Part shown: piece after piece, positions 50,176 through 58,681 of the stretch
Position numbering within the stretch: the first letter of the stretch is position 1
Layout of the letters: each line of letters starts with the position of its first letter
Assembly (NCBI RefSeq): GCF_900113015.1
Contig: NZ_FONV01000002.1
Location: forward strand, 620,001-684,000
Length of the DNA stretch: 64,000 nt
Direction: 5' to 3'
From: Actinoplanes philippinensis
GTDB lineage: Bacteria > Actinomycetota > Actinomycetes > Mycobacteriales > Micromonosporaceae
Program-made: the position numbers and the translations under genes
Notes under the pieces: model-generated
Databases searched by the model: none
Seen by the model: only the letters and a program-made list of their open reading frames with translations
What the model was told of the DNA's origin: nothing

Positions 50176-51462
50176 TTACCGCAGGCCGGCCGAGATGGCC
50201 TTGGTGAGCGACGCGTTCGCGTCGTCACCGTCGAGCGACCACATCATCGCGCCGCCGAGTCCCTTGGCCCGGATGTAGAGCGACTTCTGGAAGACGACGG
50301 CTGGGTCGTCGTACGTCCAGAAGGTGTTGCCGTCGTAGAGCCACGCGTGACCGTTACGCAGGTCCCGATGGACCTGGAAGCCCTGCGCGGGCAGCTTCTG
50401 GAGCGTCTTGAAGTCCTCGGAGCCGGCGGCGAAGACGCCGGGCGCCGGGCCGGTCGCCGGGCCGAAGAGGCCGTTGCGGCCGCCGGTGACGCCGGTCCAG
50501 CCCTGCCCGTAGTAGGGCACGCCGAGAACCAGCTCCTTGCGCGGCGCCCCGCCCGCGATCCAGGCGTTGATGGTGCTGTCCACCGAGAAGTCCGGGTTGT
50601 CGGGCGCGCCGGCCGGCACGCGCAGCGCCGACTGCTGGTTGGCGCGCAACTCCCAGCTGCCGTGGAAGTCGTAGCCCTGGACGGTGCCGAAGTCGAGGTA
50701 CTTGAAGATCTTCTTCACCTCGAAGCCGGCCTCGATCTTCGCGGGCGCGGCCGGCAGGAACGCGGTGAGCAGGTACTTCTTCTTGTTCTGCCGGCCGAGC
50801 TTGTCGAGCTGGGCGCGGAACTCGGCGAGCAGCAGGGTGAAGTTCTGCTTGTCCTCGGGGCGGATGACGTTGCCGTCGTTGCCGGCCGAGCCGGGCCACT
50901 CCCAGTCGAGGTCGACGCCGTCGAAGATGCCCGCGCCGACGCCACCGGGCAGACCGGTCAGGTTGCCCTTGATCCACAGGTCGATGCAGGAGCTGACCAG
51001 CTTCTTGCGGGACGCGTCGGTGAGAACGGCGTCCGAGAAGTGCGCCGACCCGGTCCAGCCGCCGAGCGAGATCAGCGCCTTGAGCCGGGGGTTCTTCTTC
51101 TTGAGCTCGGCGATCTGGTTGAGGTTGCCGGAGATCGGCTGGCCGGCCACGTCGGCGACACCGTCCACACTGTTCTCCGCGGAGAACGGCGTCTGCCAGT
51201 CGGCCCACGGATCGGCCGAGGCACACACGCCGTCGGCGGTGACCGGGCCGAACGCGTAGTTGAGGTGGGTCAGCCGGGCCGCCGCGCCGGAACTCTGCAC
51301 GTCGGCGAGCTGGAAGTCACGGCCGTAGATGCCCCACTGGGTGAAGTAGGCAACTTTGGTGTATTTGTCGTTCCCGTGTGCCTGTGCGGGAGCCGGTGCG
51401 GCCGCCACGAGGCAGGTGGCAGCGGCCGCCGCGGCGACGAGGCGGCGGGTGGAACCGCGCAT
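50176..51462 (-). CDS. secreted GH18 chitinase
   Basis: 428 aa; ATG 51462 with GGAGGGC upstream. Signal peptide 1 to ~29 (VAAAAAATCLVAAAPAPAQAHG). GH18 barrel: KVAYFTQWGIYGRDF, LKALISLGGWTGSAHF, catalytic FDGVDLDWEWPG (DxDxE, ~178-188), QGYDFHGSWE and ending GAMMWSLDGDDAN. No chitin-binding module is attached. It hydrolyses chitin outside the cell by substrate-assisted catalysis. The promoter carries a GAAAGTTTC palindrome. Confidence 0.94.
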   Translation of the reverse strand: MRGSTRRLVAAAAAATCLVAAAPAPAQAHGNDKYTKVAYFTQWGIYGRDFQLADVQSSGAAARLTHLNYAFGPVTADGVCASADPWADWQTPFSAENSVDGVADVAGQPISGNLNQIAELKKKNPRLKALISLGGWTGSAHFSDAVLTDASRKKLVSSCIDLWIKGNLTGLPGGVGAGIFDGVDLDWEWPGSAGNDGNVIRPEDKQNFTLLLAEFRAQLDKLGRQNKKKYLLTAFLPAAPAKIEAGFEVKKIFKYLDFGTVQGYDFHGSWELRANQQSALRVPAGAPDNPDFSVDSTINAWIAGGAPRKELVLGVPYYGQGWTGVTGGRNGLFGPATGPAPGVFAAGSEDFKTLQKLPAQGFQVHRDLRNGHAWLYDGNTFWTYDDPAVVFQKSLYIRAKGLGGAMMWSLDGDDANASLTKAISAGLR

Positions 51463-51487
51463 GAGCCCTCCAGGGCGAAACGTTGAA

Positions 51488-51496
51488 GAAAGTTTC
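51488..51496. promoter_or_regulatory. GAAAGTTTC palindrome in the chitinase promoter
   Basis: Nine-base palindrome GAAAGTTTC in an AT-richer stretch (AAGAAAGTTTCCTAATCG) 26 bases upstream of the chitinase start. Position suits a regulatory or promoter-overlapping element; it is not the DasR-type motif. Confidence 0.35.
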
Positions 51497-51541
51497 CTAA
51501 TCGAGGAAGCTAAACGTCCGCCCTGCGAGGGTCAATAAGGG

Positions 51542-52660
51542 CTATCGAAGATGGGCGGTCTCGTTGACCGATCTGACCGCGATGTTCCCATCCGGCCACA
51601 CGTCCATCGTGGACACACCCGCCGCGTCCAGGAAGAGCCGGTGCAGGAAGGCATCCCCGGCCGCCAGCGCGTCACGCAGGATCAACTTGATCGGCGACAC
51701 ATGCGAGACAAGGACGACGACCTTCCCGGGGTACGCGCTGAGCACGGTCGCCAGAGCCCCCCGCACTCGTTTCGCCACCGCCTGGAACGACTCCCCACCC
51801 GGCGGGGCGACACTCGTCGACGCCAGCCACGCCGACATCTCGTCCGGCCACTGCTCCTGCACCTCGGCGAAGGTCTTGGCCTCCCACGCCCCGAAGTCGC
51901 ACTCGATCAGGTCGTCCATGACGGTCACCGGCAGCCCGCCCGCCTCGTCGGCGATCAGCTGGGCGGTACGCGTACACCGGGAGAGCGGTGACGAGAGGAC
52001 CGCCGCGATGTCGCGGGAAATGCCGGCCACCCGCCCCGCCGCGGCCATGGCCTGCGCCTCGCCCTCGTCGGTGAGCGGCACGTCGCCGCGCCCGGAGTAA
52101 CGCCCCTGCGAGGTCAGCGGCGTCTCGCCGTGCCGGACCAGGATGATCCGGGTGGCGTCGGTCAGCGACGCGGGTGGCGCCCACGACTTCGGTTTCTCCG
52201 CCGGCGGCGCCGCGACCTTCTCCGCCGGCGCCGCGACCGGGGACGTCTCGGCGGCGCCGTCCATCGCCCGGTTCGCCAGCGCGTCGGCGGCCTTGTTGCG
52301 CTCCCGCGGGATCCACTCGAAGGCGACCTCGGCGAACTTGCCGACCAGGGCGGCCGCCTCGGCGGCGAGCGGCCGCAGACCCGCGTTCTTGATCTGCCAG
52401 CGGCCGGACATCTGCTCGATGACCAGTTTCGAGTCCATCTTCACGGCGACCCGCTCGGCGTTCAGCTCGGCCGCCGCCTGCAGGCCCGCGATCAGGCCGG
52501 AATACTCCGCCACGTTGTTGGTGGCGACGCCGAGGGAGGCGAACCGCTCGGCCAGCACCTCACCGGAGCCGGCGTCACGGACCACGGCGCCGTACCCCGC
52601 GGGGCCGGGATTGCCGCGCGACCCGCCGTCCGCCTCGATGATCACCCGGAGGCCGCTCAC
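51542..52660 (-). CDS. RNase HI / CobC-type acid phosphatase fusion
   Basis: 372 aa from GTG 52660, whose GTGA overlaps the upstream zinc-ribbon stop. N-terminal RNase H: EADGGSRGNPGPAGYG (first Asp), NVAEYSGLIAGL (Glu), KMDSKLVIEQM (Asp) and NKAADALANRAM (Asp). A Pro/Ala linker (~130-165) leads to a histidine phosphatase domain with LVRHGETPLT, SPLSRCTRTAQL and VLVSHVSP. This is the arrangement of M. tuberculosis Rv2228c, which cleaves RNA:DNA hybrids and has alpha-ribazole-phosphate phosphatase activity. Confidence 0.93.
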   Translation of the reverse strand: MSGLRVIIEADGGSRGNPGPAGYGAVVRDAGSGEVLAERFASLGVATNNVAEYSGLIAGLQAAAELNAERVAVKMDSKLVIEQMSGRWQIKNAGLRPLAAEAAALVGKFAEVAFEWIPRERNKAADALANRAMDGAAETSPVAAPAEKVAAPPAEKPKSWAPPASLTDATRIILVRHGETPLTSQGRYSGRGDVPLTDEGEAQAMAAAGRVAGISRDIAAVLSSPLSRCTRTAQLIADEAGGLPVTVMDDLIECDFGAWEAKTFAEVQEQWPDEMSAWLASTSVAPPGGESFQAVAKRVRGALATVLSAYPGKVVVLVSHVSPIKLILRDALAAGDAFLHRLFLDAAGVSTMDVWPDGNIAVRSVNETAHLR

Positions 52661-53391
52661 AGGCCCGACTCCCCGGTCCGCACCATGATCCGCCGGCACT
52701 CCTCGCAGCGGACCACGTCGTCCTTCGGGGCGGACTTCACCCGGTTCAGATCGGCGCCGTACAGCTCGATCCGGCAGGCGCCGCAGCGGCCCGCCTGGAA
52801 CAGCGCCGCGCCCATGCCGGTCTCCGAACGAATCTTCTCGTACAGGGTGACCAGGTCGGCCGGCAGGTCCGCGGCGAGCGGGCCCCGGGCCTGGGTCTTG
52901 AACTCCAGCTCCTTGGCGATCTCGGCGAGGGCCTCGTCACGGCGGCGCTCGGCATCCGTACGCCGCCCGACCGCGGCCGTCAGCCGCCCCTGCACCTCGG
53001 TCAGCGCCGCCGCCGCGGTCTCGTTCTGCTCCATCAGCTCGAGCTCGGCGTCCTCCAGCTCGGACTGCCGCCGGTTCAGCGTGGCCAGCTCGTGCTGCAG
53101 GCCCTCGACCTCACGCAGCGAGCCGCCCGCGTCCAGGCGCTTCTGGTCCTTCTCCTTGCGCTGCCGGACCTGGTCGATGTCCTTCTCCAGCCGGGAGATG
53201 TCGCGCTCCAGGTCGTCGACGACCACCTGGGCACGGACCCGCTCGTCCTCGAGCGCGGAGATCTCCCGCGCGGCCGCGTCGATCTCGGCCAGCTCGGGCA
53301 GCGACTTACGCCGGTGCGCCAACTGCGCGAGAGTGGTGTCGACGGCCTGCAGGTCGAGCAGACGGCGCTGGGCTTCCGGGGCGGCCTTCAC
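52657..53391 (-). CDS. zinc-ribbon coiled-coil protein (Rv2229c/CdsZ-like)
   Basis: 244 aa; GTG 53391 overlaps the Nif3-like stop (GTGA). A long antiparallel coiled coil (~25-165, for example EISALEDERVRAQVVVDDLERDISRLEKDIDQV) is followed by a C-terminal four-Cys zinc ribbon, GRCGACRIEL ... VRCEECRRIM. Conserved between Nif3-like and RNase H-CobC genes in actinobacteria. Proposed role in nucleic-acid handling; not proven. Confidence 0.88.
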   Translation of the reverse strand: MKAAPEAQRRLLDLQAVDTTLAQLAHRRKSLPELAEIDAAAREISALEDERVRAQVVVDDLERDISRLEKDIDQVRQRKEKDQKRLDAGGSLREVEGLQHELATLNRRQSELEDAELELMEQNETAAAALTEVQGRLTAAVGRRTDAERRRDEALAEIAKELEFKTQARGPLAADLPADLVTLYEKIRSETGMGAALFQAGRCGACRIELYGADLNRVKSAPKDDVVRCEECRRIMVRTGESGL

Positions 53392-54227
53392 GGGCGGATC
53401 TCCAAATCATCATGATTCGCATGGACGGTCCAGGGGTCGGTGTCCAGATCGGACACCACGACCTCGACGGGGAACACCTCGCGCAGCCAGGCCGCCACGT
53501 CGTCGAGCCAGGGACGCTCACTCGCCCAGTGGGCGACGTCGAGCAGGGCCGGGCCACCCGAGGCGAGATGCTCGCTCACCGGGTGATGCCGCAGATCAGC
53601 GCAGAGGTACGCGTCAGCGCCCGACCGGGCGGCGACGGACAGGAAGGAGTCACCGGCGCCACCGCAGACCGCCACCCGGCGGACAAGGGCGTCCGGGTCG
53701 CCGGCGGCGCGCACCCCGGCCGCGGTCACCGGCAGGCGCCGCGCCGCGAGGCGGGTCAGCGCCGCGAGGGTCAGCGGCTCCGGCAGCTCCCCGACCCGGC
53801 CCAGGCCACGGCCCTCACCGGCGGCCGCGCCCTCGGCCGGCGCCAGCGGGCTCAGCCCGGTCAGGCCGAGCCGGGCAGCGAGCGCGTCGGACACACCGGG
53901 GTTGGCCACGTCGGCGTTGGTGTGCGCGGTGTAGAGCGCCACCCCGGCCCGGATCAGCCGGTGCACGAGGGCGCCTTTGAACGTGTCCGGCGCGATCGAC
54001 GACACCGGTTTCAGGAACAGCGGATGATGCGCCAGGATCAGGTCGGCGCCCAGCTCGATCGCCTGGTCGACGGTCTCCGGGACGCAGTCGACCACGCAGA
54101 GGACACGGGTGACCGGGTGCTCGAACTCGCCGAGCACCAGCCCGACCCGGTCCCACGACTCCGCCCAGGCCCTGGGGAAACGCGCGTCGAGGGCATCCAC
54201 CACGGAGCGGACGGTTGAGTCGGTCAC
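53388..54227 (-). CDS. Nif3-like dinuclear metal-centre protein
   Basis: 279 aa from GTG 54227 (VTDSTVRSVVDALDARFP); the frame continues upstream but overlaps the flavoprotein gene. NIF3/DUF34 hallmarks: SWDRVGLVLGE, DLILAHHPLFLKP (metal His pair), YTAHTNADVANPGVSDALA, VAVCGGAGDSFL and ADAYLCADLRHH. Forms hexameric toroids with two metal ions. Cellular role is unclear; proposed GTP cyclohydrolase-I-like or regulatory. Overlaps the zinc-ribbon gene. Confidence 0.9.
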   Translation of the reverse strand: MTDSTVRSVVDALDARFPRAWAESWDRVGLVLGEFEHPVTRVLCVVDCVPETVDQAIELGADLILAHHPLFLKPVSSIAPDTFKGALVHRLIRAGVALYTAHTNADVANPGVSDALAARLGLTGLSPLAPAEGAAAGEGRGLGRVGELPEPLTLAALTRLAARRLPVTAAGVRAAGDPDALVRRVAVCGGAGDSFLSVAARSGADAYLCADLRHHPVSEHLASGGPALLDVAHWASERPWLDDVAAWLREVFPVEVVVSDLDTDPWTVHANHDDLEIRP

Positions 54228-54246
54228 GAGGGCCAACCCTATACCG

Positions 54247-54831
54247 CTAGGAAAGCGCCCCCGGCTCGACTCGGCTGCCCGCCGCGATCGGGTTGCTGAC
54301 CGCCTGCAGGGCCCGCCGCCAGGGGAACTGGCCACGGAAACGATCGGTCTGCCCCGGGCCGCCGAGACGGCACACGTCCTCGCCGTAGAGCACGTGCACA
54401 CCCCAGTCCCGCAGCTTCGCGAGACTCTCGTGCAGCGACGGGTGCAGGGCCATGACCTTGTTGGTGTAGGGCACCACCGCGGTGGGGACGCCGTAGCCGT
54501 ACCCCTCCACGAGAAGACCCAGCACCAGCGTGTCGGTGATGCCGGCGGCCCACTTGTTGACCGTGTTGACGGTGGCCGGCGCGACGATCATCGCGTCGGC
54601 CGCCGGAAGCACGTCCGGGTCGCCGGGACTCTTGTAGTCGGAACGGACCGGGTGCCCGGTCTGCGCCTGCAAGGCCGCCACGTCGACGAACTTGCGGCCG
54701 TCCGGGGTGGTGACCACACAGACGTCCCAGCCTTCGCTCTGGGCGAGGCTGACCAGGATCCCGACGTCCCGGGCCATCGGTGAGCCGCACACCAGCACGT
54801 ACAGCACACCGGGTGAGGGGTTACCCGCCAT
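54247..54831 (-). CDS. flavoprotein of the PPC decarboxylase (HFCD) family
   Basis: 194 aa from ATG 54831 (start uncertain, alternatives at 54846 and 54855 overlap the upstream stop). Rossmann-like flavodoxin fold with VLYVLVCGSPMARDVGILV, TPDGRKFV, ADAMIVAPATVNTVNKWAAGITDTL (the PASANT-like motif) and VPYTNKVMALHP. Related to phosphopantothenoylcysteine decarboxylase and lantibiotic EpiD; the catalytic His and Cys of those are not obvious. Second gene of the XRE-led operon. Confidence 0.75.
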   Translation of the reverse strand: MAGNPSPGVLYVLVCGSPMARDVGILVSLAQSEGWDVCVVTTPDGRKFVDVAALQAQTGHPVRSDYKSPGDPDVLPAADAMIVAPATVNTVNKWAAGITDTLVLGLLVEGYGYGVPTAVVPYTNKVMALHPSLHESLAKLRDWGVHVLYGEDVCRLGGPGQTDRFRGQFPWRRALQAVSNPIAAGSRVEPGALS

Positions 54832-54847
54832 CACTCGCGTACCCACC

Positions 54848-56074
54848 TCATACACCGACTCCCATCTGTTCGGCCAGCTCCGCGATCGGAGCGGGCGGCG
54901 TGCCCCGGGTACGCCGGAGCACGTCGGAAAGGACCTCGTGGGCGAGCGGCCGGCACCGGATCTCGGACGGGGCGAGACGATCGCCCTCCAGCAGCATCTC
55001 GCCGGCCTTCTCGACGTCGCCGATCTGTGTGTAACCGCGCGCGATGTCGAGGTAGTGATGCGCCCGGCGCTCCGGCAGCATGGCCTGGAACCCGGCCTTG
55101 TCCATACCCTCGTGCGTCTCCACGGCCAGCTTCCCGTCGCCGAGTTCGACCGCCGTCGCGCAGCGGTGCAGCTGCACGTTCGTCGGCCCGAAGCTGGTCC
55201 AGTAGTGGTTGAAGTCGCCGCCCAGCTCCAGCGACGCCTGGTCGGCGCCGCACAGCAGGTCCCGGACGGTGGCGCTGTCGCCGATCCGGGCCGCCGCCAT
55301 CGCCCCGTTGAGCAGCAGCATCCCGTAGACCGAGAGCTGATCGGGGCGGGCCCGGTCCGGGCCGGGCGCCAGCCGGTTGGCGATGTTGACGTTCACCTCG
55401 AGCGACGGGCGGACCCGGCCGAGCGCGAGCAGCGCACTGCCCACCCGGTAACTGGCCAGCCCGGCCAGCAACTGGTCGCCGGCCCGCTGCGACACCGCGA
55501 TCGACCGGTCCGCGGCCAGCCAGGACAGCTCGTGCTCGCCGACCTTGCGCAGCGCCGACGAGGCGATCTGATACACCTGCCCGAGCAGGTGCGCGGCGTG
55601 CGGCGCGTCGTCGCTGTTGGCGTGGGCGCTGTCCGCCGCCTGGGCGTCCCGGAGCAGCTTGGGCAGAGCGCGCGCCAGAGCCCCGTACTTGGCGTGCTGG
55701 TAGGTCAGCCAGGCGTGACTGACCGCTTTGCGCATCTCGGTGAGCGGTGGCGAATGTGGCACCGCCTGGAAGAACGCGCTCATCTGGTCATAACGCTCCA
55801 GAGCCGCCCGAATCTCCTCGACCTCCACCTGGTCGATGCAGTTCTGCGTCTCCGGCTTACGCTCCACCTCTTTGCCCAGCAGCAGCTGGACGTCGACCTG
55901 GAGCACGTCGGCGATGTCATAGACAACGGAGAATTTATCGAGTCGGCGGACCCCGCGCTCCACCTTGTCGACCCAGCTCTTCGATTTGCCCAGCCGGTCC
56001 GCGAACACCTGCTGGGACATTTTGCGTCGGCCCCGCCAATAGGCGACGCGGCGGCCGATCGGCAGCTCGTCCAC
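54848..56074 (-). CDS. XRE-family regulator with TPR-like sensor domain
   Basis: 408 aa from GTG 56074 (GGGGAGG upstream); the longer frame is not needed. N-terminal Cro/C1 helix-turn-helix: RRKMSQQVFADRLGKSKSWVDKVERGVRRLDKFS (~18-52), then a long all-helical tail of TPR-like repeats (~95-400, for example LGQVYQIASSALRKVGEHELSWLAADRSIAV, LDIARGYTQIGDVEKAGEML). Actinomycetes carry many such regulators that likely bind small ligands or peptides. It leads the five-gene operon and is divergent from the primase-like gene. Confidence 0.85.
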   Translation of the reverse strand: MDELPIGRRVAYWRGRRKMSQQVFADRLGKSKSWVDKVERGVRRLDKFSVVYDIADVLQVDVQLLLGKEVERKPETQNCIDQVEVEEIRAALERYDQMSAFFQAVPHSPPLTEMRKAVSHAWLTYQHAKYGALARALPKLLRDAQAADSAHANSDDAPHAAHLLGQVYQIASSALRKVGEHELSWLAADRSIAVSQRAGDQLLAGLASYRVGSALLALGRVRPSLEVNVNIANRLAPGPDRARPDQLSVYGMLLLNGAMAAARIGDSATVRDLLCGADQASLELGGDFNHYWTSFGPTNVQLHRCATAVELGDGKLAVETHEGMDKAGFQAMLPERRAHHYLDIARGYTQIGDVEKAGEMLLEGDRLAPSEIRCRPLAHEVLSDVLRRTRGTPPAPIAELAEQMGVGV

Positions 56075-56297
56075 GGTGCCTCCCCACTCAACCGGCGGTC
56101 CCTCCGCCGGTGAGCCATCCGGTGTCACTCGCAGTGTGGACCTCTCACGTGCGCGCAGATCGCACAGCGTGTGTGATCGCCTGCTCACCGATGCTCGTAG
56201 TTTTTCATGCAAGTTGCAAAGGGTGGATCTGCCGGACCCAACGACGTTCGTCGCCGTGGGATACGGCCCAACCACTCGAATCCGGGGGTATCGAGCC

Positions 56298-56927
56298 ATG
56301 CAGTGGAGCAGCCGTCAGCCGTTCGTCCCACCGTCAATCCTCGACAGAGCCCTCCTGCGCCGGGCCGCGCTGCGGTATGCCGCACACGGCTGGGCGGTGA
56401 CGCCCGGCGCACACCTGACCGGCGACCGCTTCGACTGCGGCCGCACCGCCTGTGACATCACCGGCTGCCACCCGGCCCTCGACTCCTGGGCCGCGTCCAC
56501 CGGCGACGATCCGGCCCGCATCTCCGCGTGGTGGCGGCGGCGCCCGTACACCGTCCTGCTCCCCACCGGAGACACCTTCGACGCCCTGGAGGTGCCCGCG
56601 TCGCTCGGCACACACGGCCCCGCCTCCGGACCGGTCGCGGTGACCGCCGCGGGCCGCTGGATCTTCCTGGTACGCCCCGGAAGCACCCTGCGCCCCGAAC
56701 TCGAACACCGCCTCGACGTGGTCCGGCACGGCGCCGGCTCCTGGATCCCGGCCCCACCGAGCCGGATGCCCGAGGGCCCGGTCCGCTGGGAGATCCATCC
56801 GGCCCGCACCCAGTGGCGGCTCCCCGCGTCCGACGAGGTGCAGGATCGCCTGGCAGCCGCACTGGGATCGACCCGCGCGGCCGGCCCGATCCTGGTCCCC
56901 CGGCAGTTGTCCCGCCGAGCGGCCTGA
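56298..56927 (+). CDS. degenerate bifunctional primase/polymerase N-terminal domain protein
   Basis: 209 aa from ATG 56298. Resembles the PrimPol-like N-terminal domain found in actinomycete proteins next to XRE regulators: LRRAALRYAAHGWAVTPGAHL, Cys-rich FDCGRTACDITGCHPALDSWA, then WWRRRPYTVLLPTGDTFDALEVPASLG. The metal-binding D-x-D of active primases is here D-A-L-E with Pro following, so polymerase activity is doubtful. No helicase domain. Divergent from the XRE gene, with ~220 bases between the starts. Confidence 0.65.
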   Translation: MQWSSRQPFVPPSILDRALLRRAALRYAAHGWAVTPGAHLTGDRFDCGRTACDITGCHPALDSWAASTGDDPARISAWWRRRPYTVLLPTGDTFDALEVPASLGTHGPASGPVAVTAAGRWIFLVRPGSTLRPELEHRLDVVRHGAGSWIPAPPSRMPEGPVRWEIHPARTQWRLPASDEVQDRLAAALGSTRAAGPILVPRQLSRRAA

Positions 56928-57066
56928 ACATGCGAACACCTGGCATGCGACAAGGTTCCCGCATCGGGGCCCTCGATCACATCACCCCTCCGGGGGATAT
57001 GCGTGAGTGAATCTTCAGCGGTCCAGGCCTCGACGTCATGCGCCTGTTGTCATACACACGGCCACT

Positions 57067-57156
57067 GCACGTGTTGACTGCACCGCACGTCTTGACTGCA
57101 CCGCACGTCTTGACTGCACCGCACGTCTTGACTGCACTGCACGTCTTGACTATGTG
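57067..57156. repeat. five 18-bp direct repeats
   Basis: Tandem copies of GCACGTCTTGACTGCACC start at 57067, 57085, 57103, 57121 and 57139 (first with GTG for GTC, last two diverging at the 3' end). The array lies between the convergent primase-like and membrane-protein genes and runs into the latter's stop codon. Each unit contains TTGACT, resembling a -35 box, but no regular -10 follows. Confidence 0.85.
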
Positions 57157-57995
57157 CGGGCCAGGTCGCGGTAGGCGTCGATCACGGCTTCGGTGCGTCC
57201 GGCCAGGTCGGGCCCGCTCTCCACGGCGGCCGGAACGCCGGCCACCCGGGCGAGCGTCCGCTCGGCGTGCCGGGCCGTCGCGGCGACCTGCCGTTCACGG
57301 ATGAAGCTCTCCCCCGCACGGGCCGCCGCGTCGATGCTGCCGAGAATCCGGTTGGCGGCGTCACCCGCCTCCCGCCACGCCTCGTCGGCACGTTCCCGCT
57401 GCCGGTCGGCCGCCACCCGGGCCGGGCTGTCCACGGGGATGTCGGCGTCGCGTACCCCCGCGAGCTCCTCCCGGACCCGGCGCAGCTCCTGGCGCCGCCC
57501 CAGAACCTCGGCCAGCTCGCCGAGCGCGCGGGTCAGAGACCGGTCCGCAAGGACCGGATCGATCATGTCGCCGAGCGCCGGCCAGGTCCGCCGGACGCGC
57601 CGCGCCCCGTCCAGCGCCCCCGCGAACGCGGCCCGCTCCGGCACCGACCACAACACACACGACGCGTCATCCCGCGGCACCGCGAACACCGCCTCCTGCG
57701 CCGCCCGGGCCTGCCGCCGCCACACCCCGCCAACGAGAACGGCACTCCCGCCGACTGCGAGCCACCAGCTGACCCCGGCGGCCGCAAGCACAGCCGAAAC
57801 AAGAAGCAGCGGCAGCGCGAGACGAGCAGCGAAGGTCACCCGTTCCTCCCGGCCACGCCCGCTGGGCGCCCGGCAGACACTTTCCACCAGCATCCCGGTC
57901 CGCTCCCGGCGGGCGATCCCACTGCGCATCTTCAGCGGGTACGGCGAGACGACCACTTTCTCGAAGTCGATCCCGGCGTGCAGTTCCGTACCCAC
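57150..57995 (-). CDS. membrane protein with N-terminal helix pair and coiled coil
   Basis: 281 aa from GTG 57995 (VGTELHAGIDFEKVVVSPYPLKM), because GGAGGGC lies four to five bases upstream; further upstream in-frame starts lie in GC-rich sequence without support. After ~50 basic/polar residues come two membrane helices (~57-95: ALPLLLVSAVLAAAGVSWWLAVGGSAVLVGG). The rest is charged and helical (DPVLADRSLTRALGELAEVLGRRQELRRVREEL). No family is recognised; possibly an envelope protein. Confidence 0.55.
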   Translation of the reverse strand: MGTELHAGIDFEKVVVSPYPLKMRSGIARRERTGMLVESVCRAPSGRGREERVTFAARLALPLLLVSAVLAAAGVSWWLAVGGSAVLVGGVWRRQARAAQEAVFAVPRDDASCVLWSVPERAAFAGALDGARRVRRTWPALGDMIDPVLADRSLTRALGELAEVLGRRQELRRVREELAGVRDADIPVDSPARVAADRQRERADEAWREAGDAANRILGSIDAAARAGESFIRERQVAATARHAERTLARVAGVPAAVESGPDLAGRTEAVIDAYRDLART

Positions 57996-58336
57996 GAAGC
58001 CCTCCATGCCCGTCACCCATCCATCCGGGCGGGCCCCGGCCGCCGAGGGGAAACCGGCCCGGACCCGCCCACCGCGGCCCCGCCGCAGACGCATTCCGAA
58101 TCGGCCCACCCGTCCCCCACATGAGCCCACCCCCGTTGCACCCCGGTTGCCTCTCCCGGAACGCGCCGACGGCCGGCCTCGACAGAGGCGGAAGGCAGCT
58201 GGCCGTCAGAGTCGCCGCAAGACACATTCGACAGCGCTCAGGAAGTGAAGGGCGACGAAGACACCCGAGGCGAGGAACCACACGGGCCGCCGACGACCGA
58301 GACGGGCCGATCAGGCGCAACCACCGTGATGCGGGG

Positions 58337-58361
58337 TTTCCGGGGGCTCGGCCCCCGGAAA
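58337..58361. terminator. hairpin at the left island boundary
   Basis: Perfect 11-bp arms TTTCCGGGGGC / GCCCCCGGAAA with loop TCG. A common actinomycete terminator-like element; here it marks the last backbone sequence before the AT-rich island. Confidence 0.6.
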
Positions 58362-58404
58362 AGACATCCAACGGCTTGAAGTAGCCATGATACCTAACCC
58401 GGAT

Positions 58405-58437
58405 GGCGGAAATGGCCGCGAATAGTGCCATTCCGCC
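58405..58437 (-). terminator. imperfect hairpin downstream of the Fic gene
   Basis: Arms GGCGGAAATGGC / GCCATTCCGCC (one bulged base), loop ~10 bases. It is in the right direction for minus-strand transcripts but ~245 bases past the Fic stop. Confidence 0.35.
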
Positions 58438-58544
58438 TCGCTTGCCAACAAAATTACCCGATCATCAAAGATCTAATAATTCGCTCGACAATTAAGGAGA
58501 AATCGCCGCCGTCCCTCAACTCCGCGGTTGCAATATCTTAAATA

Positions 58545-58667
58545 TTATTTGGACCCCAGTCCGGAACACAAAGGCTTGACCACTTCCCAATCGCCCTCGC
58601 CTTGGACTTCGGAAATCACCAATGCGCGAAACTCGCCCTTCATCAACACACGCCAGAGGACACGCAC
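58545..58667 (-). CDS. possible small ORF downstream of the Fic gene
   Basis: 40 aa from GTG 58667 (VRVLWRVLMKGEFRALVISE then VQGEGDWEVVKPLCSGLGSK); an ATG eight codons in would give 32 aa. The frame is open back into the Fic gene and the sequence looks protein-like, but there is no ribosome site and no family. It may be the end of a decayed gene. Confidence 0.25.
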   Translation of the reverse strand: MRVLWRVLMKGEFRALVISEVQGEGDWEVVKPLCSGLGSK

Positions 58668-58681
58668 TTTGATGTTGAAGG

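Larger units (their letters stand above)
57996..58544. other. interval spanning the composition change
   Basis: No convincing gene. Up to ~58380 the sequence is GC-rich backbone and ends with a hairpin (58337-58361); from ~58385 the composition becomes AT-richer and a second imperfect hairpin (58405-58437) follows. This is the left edge of the low-G+C island. Confidence 0.5.

Noticed and set aside
57038..57304. 88-aa plus-strand frame encoding VLTAPH repeats
   Set aside because: It is only the translation of the 18-bp tandem repeats running into antisense of the membrane-protein gene.
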